64,000 nucleotides of DNA from positions 248,001 through 312,000 of the forward strand of contig NZ_JBDPZD010000004.1 in NCBI RefSeq assembly GCF_039872745.1. Reading direction: 5' to 3'. Origin of the DNA: Pelomonas paludis (GTDB taxonomy: Bacteria > Pseudomonadota > Gammaproteobacteria > Burkholderiales > Burkholderiaceae_C). The translations under genes were made by a program, and so were the position numbers. Numbering within the stretch: position 1 is the stretch's first letter; every line of letters starts with the position of its first letter. Below the pieces are notes generated by a model. That model was not told the DNA's origin. It saw only the letters and a program-made list of their open reading frames with translations, and made no database searches. Below, piece after piece: positions 39,633-48,578 of this stretch.

Positions 39633-40931
39633 TTATGCGGGGAGGAGCTCGGCGGCCCAGTCGGCCACGGCGGCAAGCGCTCGGATGGACTGGGCGGCGC
39701 CTTCTTCGCGCAGTGGCTTCACGGCCACCTCGCCACGAGCGAGTTCGTCGCCGCCAAAGACGAGGGCGAAGCGGGCGCCCGAGGCGTCGGCCTTCTTGAA
39801 CTGGCTCTTGAAGCTGCCCCCGCCCGCGTGCATCTGCACCGCCACGCCGGCGGCGCGCAGGGCCTCCAGCGTCGGCAGGATGCGCGGCAGGTCGGCCGGG
39901 TCGGGCACGACGGCGTAGGCGTCGACCTGCGGCTCGGCAGCGCCCAAGCCCAGGGTCTCCAGCAGCAGCAAGATGCGCTCGATGCCCAGGCCAAAGCCCA
40001 CGGCCGGCGCGGCCTTGCCGCCAAGCTGCTCGATCAGGCCGTCATAGCGGCCACCGGCACACACCGTGCCCTGGGCACCGAGCTTGTCGGTGACCCACTC
40101 GAAAACGGTGAGGTTGTAGTAGTCCAGCCCACGCACCAGGCGGGGGTTAAGGCGGTAGGCCAGGCCCACAGCGTCGAGTAGCGCGCGCACGCCGTTGAAG
40201 TGGGCCAGCGACTCGGGGCCCAGGAAGTCGAGCAGCTTGGGCGCGCCCTCGGCCATGGCTTGCATGGCGGGGTTCTTGGTGTCGAGCACGCGCAGCGGGT
40301 TGCTGTGCATGCGGCGCTTGGCCTCGTCGTCGAGCACGTCCTGGTGCTGCTCCAGGTAGGCGATCAGGGCGGCGCGGTGCGCGCGGCGCTCCTCGGGCTG
40401 ACCCAGGCAGTTGAGCTCCAGCGTCACGTCGCGGCCCTCGACCAGGCCCAGCTCGCGCCACAAGGTGCGCGCCAGCAGGATGACCTCGGCGTCCACATCC
40501 GGGCCGGCAAAGCCCAAGGCCTCGACGCCCATCTGGTGGAACTGGCGGTAGCGGCCCTTTTGCGGCCGCTCGTGGCGGAACATGGCCCCGAAGTAATACA
40601 GCCGCTTGCCGCCCTCGCGCAGAAAGCTGTGCTCGATCATGGCCCGCACCACGCCGGCCGTGCCCTCGGGGCGCAGGGCGAGGTGGTCGCCGTTCATCTT
40701 GTCCTCGAAGGCGTACATCTCCTTCTCGACGATGTCGGTCACCTCACCGATGCCGCGCACGAACAGGGCCGTGGGCTCGACGATGGGCGTGCGCACATTG
40801 GCATAGCCATAGCGCTGCAGCACGCTGCGCATCTGGGCTTCAAGACGCTCCCAGCGCGCCGAGTCCGGCGGCAGGATGTCGTTCATGCCCTTCACCGCCT
40901 GCAGCGGCTGCAACTTCTTGATCTCGGTCAT
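39633..40931 (-). CDS. hisS: histidyl-tRNA synthetase
   Basis: HisRS (432 residues, E. coli 424) charges tRNA-His. Class II features are visible: VKGMNDILPPDSARWERLEA at the N-terminus, ALRPEGTAGVVRAMIEH, MFRHERPQKGRYRQFHQMGV (motif 2), the HisA-like GLDYYNLTVFEWVT and GRYDGLIEQLGG, and the anticodon-binding domain at the end. ATG 40931 is used. It follows ispG by 10 nt. Confidence 0.97.
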   Translation of the reverse strand: MTEIKKLQPLQAVKGMNDILPPDSARWERLEAQMRSVLQRYGYANVRTPIVEPTALFVRGIGEVTDIVEKEMYAFEDKMNGDHLALRPEGTAGVVRAMIEHSFLREGGKRLYYFGAMFRHERPQKGRYRQFHQMGVEALGFAGPDVDAEVILLARTLWRELGLVEGRDVTLELNCLGQPEERRAHRAALIAYLEQHQDVLDDEAKRRMHSNPLRVLDTKNPAMQAMAEGAPKLLDFLGPESLAHFNGVRALLDAVGLAYRLNPRLVRGLDYYNLTVFEWVTDKLGAQGTVCAGGRYDGLIEQLGGKAAPAVGFGLGIERILLLLETLGLGAAEPQVDAYAVVPDPADLPRILPTLEALRAAGVAVQMHAGGGSFKSQFKKADASGARFALVFGGDELARGEVAVKPLREEGAAQSIRALAAVADWAAELLPA

Positions 40932-40941
40932 GGGGTCAGGG

Positions 40942-42213
40942 TCAGGCGGTCGCCGTCGCGCCGAAGCGCTTCTCGATGTAGTTCTCGACCAGCGCATGGA
41001 ACTCGCTGGCAATGTTCTCGCCGCGCAGGGTCAGGGCCTTCTCGCCGTCGATGAAGACGGGCGCGGCCGGGGCCTCGCCGGTGCCGGGCAGGCTGATGCC
41101 GATGTCGGCATGCTTGCTCTCACCCGGGCCGTTGACGATGCAGCCCATCACGGCCACCTTGAGGTTCTCGACGCCCGGGTACTTGGCCCGCCAGACCGGC
41201 ATCTGGGCGCGCAGGAAATCGTCGATCTGCTTGGCCAGCTCCTGGAAGGTGGTGCTGGTGGTGCGGCCGCAGCCCGGGCAGGCGGTGACGCTGGGGTTGA
41301 AGCTGCGCAGGCCGAGGCTTTGCAGGATCTCGGACGCCACCACCACTTCCTGGGTGCGCGACTCGCCGGGCTGCGGCGTCAGGCTGACGCGGATGGTGTC
41401 GCCAATGCCCTCCTGCAGCAGGATGCCGAGCGCCACGCTCGACGCCACCGTGCCCTTGGTTGCCATGCCGGCTTCGGTCAGGCCCAGGTGCAGCGCGTAG
41501 TCGCAGCGGCGCGCCAGCTCGCGGTAAACGGCGACCAGGTCGCGCACGCCGCTGACCTTGCAGGAAATGATGATGTTGTCGGGGTTGAGCCCCAGCTCGC
41601 GCGCATAGCTGGCCGAGGTGAGCGCGGACTCGACCAAGGCCTGGTACATCACCGACTGCGCGTCCCAGGGCGTGGCGCGGGCGGCGTTCTCGTCCATGAA
41701 CTGGGCAAGCAGTTCCTGGTCCAGGCTGCCCCAGTTGACGCCGATGCGCACGACCTTGTCGTACTTGCAGGCGGCCTCGACCATCTGCGCGAATTGGCGG
41801 TCCTTCTTGTCGCCCTTACCCACGTTGCCGGGGTTGATGCGGTACTTGGACAGGGCCTGCGCCATGGCCGGGTAGTCGGTCAGCAGGCGGTGGCCGTTGT
41901 AGTGGAAGTCACCCACCAGGGGCACGTCGATGCCCATGCGATCCAACTGCTCGCGGATGTAGGGCACCTGCTCAGCGGCTTCGGGCGTGTTGACGGTGAT
42001 GCGCACGATCTCGGAGCCCGCCACGGCCAGCTCCTTGACCTGGATGGCGGTACCGATGGCGTCCACCGTGTCGGTGTTGGTCATCGACTGCACGCGCACC
42101 GGCGCATCGCCGCCGATGGTCACGACACGGCTGCCCCAGACCACGCGGGCCTGGCGGCTGCGGCGCGGCGCAGGGGCAGCGCCCGGGATCTCGCGGTTCA
42201 AATCGGCAGACAT
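40942..42213 (-). CDS. ispG: 4-hydroxy-3-methylbut-2-enyl diphosphate synthase (flavodoxin)
   Basis: IspG (423 residues) is the [4Fe-4S] enzyme of the penultimate step of the MEP isoprenoid pathway. VRVQSMTNTDTVDAIGTAIQ opens the TIM barrel. The cluster ligands are in TACPGCGRTTSTTFQ and VMGCIVNGPGESKHADIG. ATG 42213 shares a base with the rodZ stop (TGATG), so the TTG at 42216 is not needed. It complements dxr at 17.9-19.0 kb. Confidence 0.97.
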   Translation of the reverse strand: MSADLNREIPGAAPAPRRSRQARVVWGSRVVTIGGDAPVRVQSMTNTDTVDAIGTAIQVKELAVAGSEIVRITVNTPEAAEQVPYIREQLDRMGIDVPLVGDFHYNGHRLLTDYPAMAQALSKYRINPGNVGKGDKKDRQFAQMVEAACKYDKVVRIGVNWGSLDQELLAQFMDENAARATPWDAQSVMYQALVESALTSASYARELGLNPDNIIISCKVSGVRDLVAVYRELARRCDYALHLGLTEAGMATKGTVASSVALGILLQEGIGDTIRVSLTPQPGESRTQEVVVASEILQSLGLRSFNPSVTACPGCGRTTSTTFQELAKQIDDFLRAQMPVWRAKYPGVENLKVAVMGCIVNGPGESKHADIGISLPGTGEAPAAPVFIDGEKALTLRGENIASEFHALVENYIEKRFGATATA

Positions 42214-43118
42214 CAATTCAACTCCAGGCGCACCACATCACCCTTGGTCGTGGCCTGCGGATCCACGTCGGCATGGCGCCAGTTCACGCGCGTCACGGGC
42301 GCCTTGCCCAGGCGCAGCTTGATGGGGGGCAGCACGTCGAGCGAAACACTTTCGCCCGCGCGCAGGGTCTTGGAAAACTGCAGCTGGCCCTTGGCGTCCA
42401 CCACCTCGGCCCAGGCCTCCTGGGTGGCGCTGAGGCGCAGCGGCGCAGAGCCTGGGGCGGGCGCCGAGCCCTGGGCGGGCACGGTAGGCGCCGCCGCCAC
42501 TTTGGCTTCGAGCACCACGGGCTCGGCAACCGGCACCGCACGCAAGGGCGCCGAAGCCACTGGCAACGCCGGCGCAGACGCCACGACCTCGGCGGCATTG
42601 ACCACCGCGGGCGGCGGCACCAAGGCGCTGCTGGCCGCCACCGGCGCCTCGACCAGTGTCGGGACCGCGCCGGTGGGCGTGGTGTCGGGCTTGGCGCCCG
42701 AGCGCCCCGGCCACCACTCGGCCGGGAAGAAATACACGGCCGCAGCCAGCAGCAGGATGAGCGCCGGCCCCCACACCATGGGCTTGGCCAACTGGCTGGC
42801 GCCTTCGATGCTGACACCGCGTTCGCGGAAGGGGGTATTCAGGCCGGTCGGCACGTCCAGGGGCTTGTCGCGCCAGGTCGGCATCACCTCCAGCACGGGG
42901 CCCGGCTCGATCTTGAGCGCACGGCACATGGACGTGGCCAGCGCCCGCGCGAAGGTGGCGTCGGGCAGGTCGTCCCAGCGGTCCGACTCGATGGCTTCAA
43001 GCTTGCTCTGTGGCACCTTGAGCTGCACCGCCAGGGCCGCGATGTGCAAGCCGCGCTGCTGCCGCGCCTGGCGCAGCAGGGCGCCAGCCGTCAGAGTTCC
43101 CGCCGAAGTGGTCTGCAT
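42213..43118 (-). CDS. rodZ: RodZ-like helix-turn-helix membrane protein
   Basis: The 301-residue protein has an N-terminal HTH (ALLRQARQQRGLHIAALAVQ, then VPQSKLEAIESDRWDDLPD), a membrane segment (VWGPALILLLAAAVYFFPAE) near residue 120, a long Ala/Pro/Val-rich periplasmic linker, and a C-terminal DUF4115 domain (LSATQEAWAEVVDAKGQLQF). This is the RodZ architecture, which links MreB to the cell-wall elongation machinery. The position before ispG is the same as in E. coli. Confidence 0.87.
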   Translation of the reverse strand: MQTTSAGTLTAGALLRQARQQRGLHIAALAVQLKVPQSKLEAIESDRWDDLPDATFARALATSMCRALKIEPGPVLEVMPTWRDKPLDVPTGLNTPFRERGVSIEGASQLAKPMVWGPALILLLAAAVYFFPAEWWPGRSGAKPDTTPTGAVPTLVEAPVAASSALVPPPAVVNAAEVVASAPALPVASAPLRAVPVAEPVVLEAKVAAAPTVPAQGSAPAPGSAPLRLSATQEAWAEVVDAKGQLQFSKTLRAGESVSLDVLPPIKLRLGKAPVTRVNWRHADVDPQATTKGDVVRLELN

Positions 43119-43132
43119 GATCCCTCTGCGTG

Positions 43133-43921
43133 TCAGTCGTCAAACCGGCCCAGGTCGAGCGCCTGGGTTTCGGGGGTGCCGCGATAGCGCTTGTGCAACT
43201 GCTCGGCCAGGTCCTCCACCGTGGCCGTGTTGCCCAGACGCCGTTCGATGCGCAGCTGCAACCACAAGCTCTGCGCGTTGGCCAGCTCGGCCGAAGCATT
43301 GACACGCTTGACGTAGAAGCGCGCCCGCTCAGCCTCGCCATTGCGGTAAAGCACCTCGGCCAGGTTGACGGCGATGGCCGGGTTGCCGGCATCCAGCTCG
43401 AAGGCGCGGCTGAGGCTGCCTTCAGCGGCCTTCATGCGCCCGGAGCGCGCCTCGCACACGCCGCGCGCCAGCAGGCTGCGCTGCGGGGCGCGGTAGCTGG
43501 GCTGGGCCAGAGCCTGCTCAAACTGCGCATCGGCCGCAGCCCAGCGCTGCTGCTGGCACAAGAACCAGCCGTAGTTGTGCAGCGCATCCGGGTCGCCAGG
43601 GTAGAGCGCCAGGGTGCGGCGGAAGCTCTCCTCGGCCAACTGCGTTTCGCCCATGGCCGCATAGACCAGGCCGCGCAGGATCACGGCCTCGCGCATCTCA
43701 GGCTTGATCAGCAGCGCTTGCTTGAGCTCGTCCAGCGCCGTGTTGAACTGCCCACTGGCGAAGTAGCCCTGGGCCAGGTCCATGCGCACATTGGCGCGGC
43801 GGTCGCCATCGGTCTGGTCCACCTCGGTGCGCACTTCGCGGTTCTGCGCCGGCGCGCCGCAGGCAACCAAACCGGCAGCGGCACACAGGCTGAGGATCAG
43901 AACGGCAAGGCGTGGTGACAT
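43133..43921 (-). CDS. pilW: type IV pilus biogenesis lipoprotein PilW/PilF
   Basis: The 262-residue TPR lipoprotein has the signal VLILSLCAAAGLVACGAP with lipid Cys at about 21, then at least four TPR units (for example ALDELKQALLIKPEMREAVI and LAEESFRRTLALYPGDPDAL). PilF/PilW is the pilotin that brings the secretin PilQ to the outer membrane. It lies between rlmN and rodZ, its standard place, and no other pilus genes are in the window. Confidence 0.9.
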   Translation of the reverse strand: MSPRLAVLILSLCAAAGLVACGAPAQNREVRTEVDQTDGDRRANVRMDLAQGYFASGQFNTALDELKQALLIKPEMREAVILRGLVYAAMGETQLAEESFRRTLALYPGDPDALHNYGWFLCQQQRWAAADAQFEQALAQPSYRAPQRSLLARGVCEARSGRMKAAEGSLSRAFELDAGNPAIAVNLAEVLYRNGEAERARFYVKRVNASAELANAQSLWLQLRIERRLGNTATVEDLAEQLHKRYRGTPETQALDLGRFDD

Positions 43922-43942
43922 GGCTGCAGCTCGGGTTGGCGA

Positions 43943-45127
43943 TCACGAAGGATTGACGGGCGCGCGCACCATCCGCACGTGGACGCGGGTGCGGTCTTGC
44001 ACCTCGCCCGCGAGCTGACCACAGGCGGCGTCGATATCGTCGCCACGGGTCTTGCGCACGGTCGTGACGATACCGGCTTCAAGCAGCACTTCGGCAAAGG
44101 CTTGCACCCGCGCCTTGGGGCTGCGGGTCAACCCTGAGGCCGGGAAGGGATTGAAGGGAATCAGGTTCAACTTGCACGCGATCCCTGCGCCCCCGGCGCC
44201 GGCCGGCACCTTGCCCCCCGAGGGGGCGGCGTCCGCCTGCTTGGGGCGGCCCGGCGCTGGCGGTCGCGCGCCCTTGACCAGGCGCACCAGTTCGGCCGCC
44301 TGCTCGGGGCTGTCATTGGCACCGTCGAGCATGCAGTACTCGAAGGTGATGAAGTCGCGCGGCGCGGCGGCCAGGTAGCGCTGGCAGGCGGCCAGCAGCT
44401 CGTCGATGGGGTACTTCTTGTTCAGCGGCACGAGCTGGTCGCGCAGTGCATCGGTGGGCGCGTGCAGGGACACGGCCAGCGCCACCGGGCAGTCTTCGCG
44501 CAGGCGGTCGATCATGGGCACGACGCCCGAGGTCGACACCGTGACCCGGCGGCGCGACAAGCCATAGCCGTGGTCGTCCAGCATCGTCTTGAGCGACGGG
44601 ACCAGGTTGTCGTAGTTCTGCAGCGGCTCGCCCATGCCCATCATCACGACATTGCTGATGACGCGCTCTGAGATGTTCAGACGCTTGCGCAGCGCATGCT
44701 CGGCAAACCACAGCTGGGCGGTGATCTCCCAGGTTTCTAGGTTGCGGCTGAAGCCCTGATGGCCGGTCGAGCAGAAGCGGCAGCCGACCGCACAGCCGGC
44801 CTGCGAGGACACGCACAGCGTGCCACGGTCGTCTTCAGGGATGAACACCGACTCCACCGCATTGCCGCCGCCCACGTCGAACAGCCACTTGATGGTGCCG
44901 TCGGCGGAGACATGCTCGGAGATGACCGGCAGGCCGTGGATCACGGCCCGGCCGGCGAGCTTGTCACGCAAGCTCTTGGCGAGGTCGGACATCTCAGCGA
45001 AGTCCGACGCGCCCTTTTGATGGATCCAGCGGAAGAGCTGGGTGGCGCGAAATTTCTTCTCGCCCAGTTGCTCGCAGTACGCGGCCAGGCCCTGCAGATC
45101 GAATCCGAGGAGGTTGACCGCGTTCAT
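43943..45127 (-). CDS. rlmN: dual-specificity 23S rRNA/tRNA adenine-C2 methyltransferase
   Basis: RlmN is a radical-SAM enzyme that methylates C2 of A2503 in 23S rRNA and A37 in some tRNAs. CVSSQAGCAVGCRFCSTGHQ carries the cluster cysteines and GMGEPLQNYDNLVPSLK the SAM region. The conserved C-terminus contains CKLNLIPFNPF. At 394 residues it is about 10-15 longer than usual because 29 codons (44183-44269), rich in Ala, Pro and Gly, sit between VRLVKG and IACKLNL. They correspond to a palindromic repeat read in frame. The catalytic residues are intact, so the enzyme is probably active. Confidence 0.95.
   Translation of the reverse strand: MNAVNLLGFDLQGLAAYCEQLGEKKFRATQLFRWIHQKGASDFAEMSDLAKSLRDKLAGRAVIHGLPVISEHVSADGTIKWLFDVGGGNAVESVFIPEDDRGTLCVSSQAGCAVGCRFCSTGHQGFSRNLETWEITAQLWFAEHALRKRLNISERVISNVVMMGMGEPLQNYDNLVPSLKTMLDDHGYGLSRRRVTVSTSGVVPMIDRLREDCPVALAVSLHAPTDALRDQLVPLNKKYPIDELLAACQRYLAAAPRDFITFEYCMLDGANDSPEQAAELVRLVKGARPPAPGRPKQADAAPSGGKVPAGAGGAGIACKLNLIPFNPFPASGLTRSPKARVQAFAEVLLEAGIVTTVRKTRGDDIDAACGQLAGEVQDRTRVHVRMVRAPVNPS
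44183..44269. repeat. palindromic repeat inserted in frame in rlmN
   Basis: The 87-nt segment contains GCCCCCTCGGGGGGC (minus strand, around 44213-44227) flanked by a GGCCGCCCCAAGC half. This arrangement resembles the dispersed palindromic repeats common between genes in Burkholderiales. It encodes 29 residues with no counterpart in RlmN of E. coli. Its length is a multiple of three and it carries no stop in the rlmN frame. Confidence 0.65.
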
Positions 45128-45153
45128 GCATGCCAGGCCCTGGCGGGCCCGCC

Positions 45154-45579
45154 TCAGCGGCTGTAGACGTTCATGCCGGGGAAGAAGAAACCCACTTCCA
45201 CGGCAGCAGTCTCGGGAGCGTCGGAGCCGTGCACGGCATTGGCATCGATGCTGTCGGCGAAGTCGGCGCGGATGGTGCCCTTCTCGGCCTTCTTGGGGTC
45301 GGTGGCGCCCATCAGCTCACGGTTCTTCAGGATGGCGTTCTCGCCTTCCAGGACCTGGATCATCACCGGGCCCGAGATCATGAAGCTCACCAGGTCATTG
45401 AAGAAGGGGCGAGCCTTGTGGACGGCGTAGAAAGCTTCAGCGTCGGCGCGCGACAGGTGCACCAGCTTGGCGGCGGCAATCTTGAGGCCGGCGCCTTCGA
45501 AGCGGGCGTAGATCTGGCCAATCACATTCTTCGCCACGGCATCGGGCTTGATGATGGACAGGGTGCGTTCGATCGCCAT
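45154..45579 (-). CDS. ndk: nucleoside diphosphate kinase
   Basis: Ndk (141 residues) equalises nucleoside di- and triphosphate pools. MAIERTLSIIKPDAVAKNVI is the family start, FMISGPVMIQVLEGENAI follows, and the catalytic His is in NAVHGSDAPETAAVE. ATG 45579 has AGGAG 9 nt upstream. It begins the rlmN-pilW-rodZ-ispG-hisS transcript. Confidence 0.97.
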   Translation of the reverse strand: MAIERTLSIIKPDAVAKNVIGQIYARFEGAGLKIAAAKLVHLSRADAEAFYAVHKARPFFNDLVSFMISGPVMIQVLEGENAILKNRELMGATDPKKAEKGTIRADFADSIDANAVHGSDAPETAAVEVGFFFPGMNVYSR

Positions 45580-45622
45580 GGAAGGGTTCTCCTGGATTTG
45601 GAAGGATTGGACAAAGCCCGCG

Positions 45623-45628
45623 ATTGTA
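45623..45628 (-). promoter_or_regulatory. candidate -10 of the ndk operon
   Basis: TACAAT on the minus strand at 45628-45623 lies 44 nt before the ndk ATG. I see no good -35 at the usual distance. A perfect hairpin, GGCGGTC (45656-45662) and GACCGCC (45666-45672), just upstream may close the rluB transcript, though it lacks a T-tract. Confidence 0.4.
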
Positions 45629-45692
45629 AGCGGCGCGGGTTAACACGAGGTGTCAGGCGGTCATTGACCGCCCTGCCCTCGCGCGGGATGGC

Positions 45693-47720
45693 TCAGCGCC
45701 GGCCTCGGCCGCCGCCTCCACCACCACCGCCCTTGCCACCTCGGCCACCACCGCCGCCGCCGCCACCACGGCGGAGGTAGGCGTCACCGCCGATGTAGCC
45801 GACTGAGGTCTGCAGCGGGTCGGGCTCGCGCGGGCCACCGCCCTTTTGGGGCTTGCTCCAGCCGGCATCGCGCTCACTGCTGCCGCCAGCGCCAAAGCCC
45901 TGCGGGAAGCCGCGCTGCTTGGTGGTGGCCTGACGCCGGTCGAAGGTCTGCTCCAACGGGTTGATGTGGCGCGGGATGAAGTCGTCGTCCTCATCGTCGC
46001 GGCTGCGGTCGCGCTGCTGCTGTTGCTGCTGCGGCTCATACGGGCGCTCTGCGCGATCCGGGCGCGCGGACTCGGGCGGCCGGCTGGGGCGCGGCCCCTG
46101 GTTGGCGTTGCGGTCGGCGCGGCGCTTGCCGGGCTTGTTGTTGTCGTCGCGGTGCTTCTGGCCTTGATGCTGCTGCACCTGGCCCTGACCGTGGCCCTGG
46201 CCGTGCTGCGACGGCCCGCCCGCCAGGCGGCGGATGACGCGCACATCGTCGTCACCCAGCTCAACCCAGACGCCGCGCTTGAGGCCACGCGGCAGCACCA
46301 CGGTGCCGTAACGGATGCGGATCAGGCGGCTCACCGCCAGACCAACCGTCTCGAAGAGCTTGCGCACCTCGCGGTTGCGGCCTTCGGTGATGGTGACGCG
46401 GTACCAGTGATTGGCGCCTTCGCCACCGCCATCGACGATGGCCTTGAACGCGGCCACCTGGCCTTCGATGTTCACGCCTTCCAGCAGCTTGGCGCGTTGC
46501 TCGTCACTCAAGGTCCCGAGCACGCGGGCCGCGTACTCACGCTCGACCCCGAAGCGCGGGTGCATCAGCTGGTTGGCCAACTCGCCGGAGTTGGTGAAGA
46601 GCAGCAGGCCTTCGGTGTTGATGTCGAGCCGGCCGACCGACTGCCACTTGCAGCCCTGGATGCGCGGCAAGGTGCGGAAGACCGTGGGGCGGCCTTCGGG
46701 GTCGTGGAAGGTCGAGACCTCGCCGGTGGGCTTGTGATAGGCCAGGATGCGCGGCGTGGGCGGGCTGATGCGGAAGCGCACCGGCTTGCCATTGACCTTG
46801 ACCTGGTCGCCAAATGACACACGCTGGCCGACGTGGGCCACTTCGCCGTTGACCTCGATGCGGCCGTCGGCAATCCATTGCTCGATGTCGCGGCGCGAGG
46901 CGATGCCGGCCTGGGCCAGCACCTTTTGCAGCTTGGGCGCGTCAGCGTCGGGGGCCAGCACGCGCTTGGCGTCGCCACCCTCGGCGTCCGCCGCGTCCTC
47001 GGCGTTGTCGTCACGTTCCAGGAGCTTGGGCGGCTCGGCATCGGGCACGGCCGATTCGGCATCCAGCTCGCCGCTGATGACGTCGGAGAAGCGCGCGCCG
47101 GCTGCCTCGACGAGCTCGGGCGTCAGCGCCACGGCCGGTTCGGCGCTGGGGCTCGGCGCCACGCCACCTTCCGCTGCGCGCTGTTCGGCGCGCTCACGGC
47201 GGTTGCGGCGGCGGTTGCGGCGGCGGCCGTTGCGGTCATCGCCATCGTCGCCTTCGGCATCCCCGTCGCCGTCGTCACCATCGTCGCCGTCGCGGTCGTC
47301 GCCGGCCTCGGCGGGTGCGGCGTCAGGCCCGAGCGAGAAGCGCGGCTCGGGCGTATTGCGGGCCACGCGCGCGGCGGCAACCGCTTCCACGGCCTCCAGC
47401 ACGGCGGGCGGCAGTGCTGCGGGTTCAGCAGCCACGGCATCCGCCGGGGCGGCATCAGCCACGGCCGTTTTGCGGGCAGCGCGCTTGCGAGGCGCTGGGG
47501 TGGCGTCGTCACCCGCCACCTCCGGTGGTGCTTCGGCCGATGCCGCTGCAGCCTCGTCGGCCGGCTTGCGGCGCGCGCGCTTCACAGGCGCTGCGGCTTC
47601 ACCTTCGCTGACTGCGCCCTCGGTAGCGCTGCTGGCAGCGCGGCGACGCTTGGGCGCGGGCGCTTCGGCAGCGGTCTCGGGGGACGCGGCGCCTTCGTCG
47701 TGTTCGGAACTGTCGTTCAT
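45693..47720 (-). CDS. rluB: 23S rRNA pseudouridine synthase RluB with very long disordered tails
   Basis: The central catalytic part is a clear RluB. It has an S4 domain (KLQKVLAQAGIASRRDIEQW), the catalytic VGRLDINTEGLLLFTN with its Asp, and RLIRIRYGTVVLPRGLKRG. RluB makes pseudouridine at position 2605. The protein is 675 residues against about 290 in E. coli. About 260 residues before the S4 domain are Ala/Glu/Arg/Asp-rich low complexity. About 170 after the core are Gln/Gly/Arg/His-rich, ending in a Gly-Arg tail. It overlaps scpB by 4 nt. Such tails are common in the family in Burkholderiales and may bind RNA. Confidence 0.92.
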   Translation of the reverse strand: MNDSSEHDEGAASPETAAEAPAPKRRRAASSATEGAVSEGEAAAPVKRARRKPADEAAAASAEAPPEVAGDDATPAPRKRAARKTAVADAAPADAVAAEPAALPPAVLEAVEAVAAARVARNTPEPRFSLGPDAAPAEAGDDRDGDDGDDGDGDAEGDDGDDRNGRRRNRRRNRRERAEQRAAEGGVAPSPSAEPAVALTPELVEAAGARFSDVISGELDAESAVPDAEPPKLLERDDNAEDAADAEGGDAKRVLAPDADAPKLQKVLAQAGIASRRDIEQWIADGRIEVNGEVAHVGQRVSFGDQVKVNGKPVRFRISPPTPRILAYHKPTGEVSTFHDPEGRPTVFRTLPRIQGCKWQSVGRLDINTEGLLLFTNSGELANQLMHPRFGVEREYAARVLGTLSDEQRAKLLEGVNIEGQVAAFKAIVDGGGEGANHWYRVTITEGRNREVRKLFETVGLAVSRLIRIRYGTVVLPRGLKRGVWVELGDDDVRVIRRLAGGPSQHGQGHGQGQVQQHQGQKHRDDNNKPGKRRADRNANQGPRPSRPPESARPDRAERPYEPQQQQQQRDRSRDDEDDDFIPRHINPLEQTFDRRQATTKQRGFPQGFGAGGSSERDAGWSKPQKGGGPREPDPLQTSVGYIGGDAYLRRGGGGGGGGRGGKGGGGGGGGRGRR

Positions 47721-48415
47721 GCGGGTTCGGACGGGGGGGGAAGAAGGGGCGTGGCAGGCGCCACGGGGGGGGCGCTGTCAGCGCGGTCGGCGCTGTCGGC
47801 GTCAAGGTGGGTGGTGTCGGGAGCGGCCGGGGGCTCGGTGTCATCGAGCAGTGAGGCCTGGACGCCGGCGTCTACGAGCGCCTCGGCCAGCGCCGGTGCG
47901 GTGTGGCCGAGATCGAGCGCGGGCAGTTGTTCCAGGCTGGCAAGACCGAGGTCGTCGAGGAAGCTGCGCGTGGTGGCGTAGAGCGCAGGCCGGCCCGGAG
48001 TCTCGCGGTGGCCGATGACATCAACCCAGCCACGGTCTTCGAGCTGCTTGATGATCTGGCTGGCCACGACGACGCCGCGGATGTCTTCGATGTCGCCCCG
48101 GGTGACCGGCTGCCGGTAGGCAATGATGGCCAGGGTTTCGAGCACGGCGCGTGAGTAGCGCGGCGGCTTCTCGGGATGCAGGCGGTCCAGGTACTCGCGC
48201 ATCTCGGGGCGGCTCTGGAAGCGCCAGCCCGAGGCCAGGGCCACCAGCTCCACGCCACGGCCTTCCCAGTCGCGCGTCAGCTCGTCGAGCAGGGTGCGCA
48301 GGGTGTCGGCGCCCAATTCATCGGCGAACAGGCTGCGCATGTCACGCAGCGTCAGCGGCTGGGTGGCACAGATCAGCGCGGTCTCGAGGACGCGCTTGGC
48401 ATCCTGGGTGTTCAT
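47717..48415 (-). CDS. scpB: segregation and condensation protein ScpB
   Basis: ScpB (232 residues) is the winged-helix kleisin partner of the Smc-ScpA condensin. MNTQDAKRVLETALICATQP opens the first winged-helix, and ETLAIIAYRQPVTRGDIEDI with RPALYATTRSFLDDLGLASL is the second. A Pro/Asp-rich tail of about 50 residues follows. Its stop overlaps the rluB ATG. The 163 bases upstream to 48578 hold no gene I can support; rluD ends there on the same strand. Confidence 0.93.
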   Translation of the reverse strand: MNTQDAKRVLETALICATQPLTLRDMRSLFADELGADTLRTLLDELTRDWEGRGVELVALASGWRFQSRPEMREYLDRLHPEKPPRYSRAVLETLAIIAYRQPVTRGDIEDIRGVVVASQIIKQLEDRGWVDVIGHRETPGRPALYATTRSFLDDLGLASLEQLPALDLGHTAPALAEALVDAGVQASLLDDTEPPAAPDTTHLDADSADRADSAPPVAPATPLLPPPSEPA

Positions 48416-48578
48416 CGACTCGTCAAAGCCTTGGGCTCAAGCGCCCGCGCCATCGGCACGGGCCAGAAGGACTGCCTCGTTGGACAGCCTGGGTAGGGGA
48501 GCACTGCGCGTGGGGCGGGGGCGGCACCCGATTCCATAGGGTGATCCGCAACGGGGAGGCGGCTGAACCAGCCAAGCA

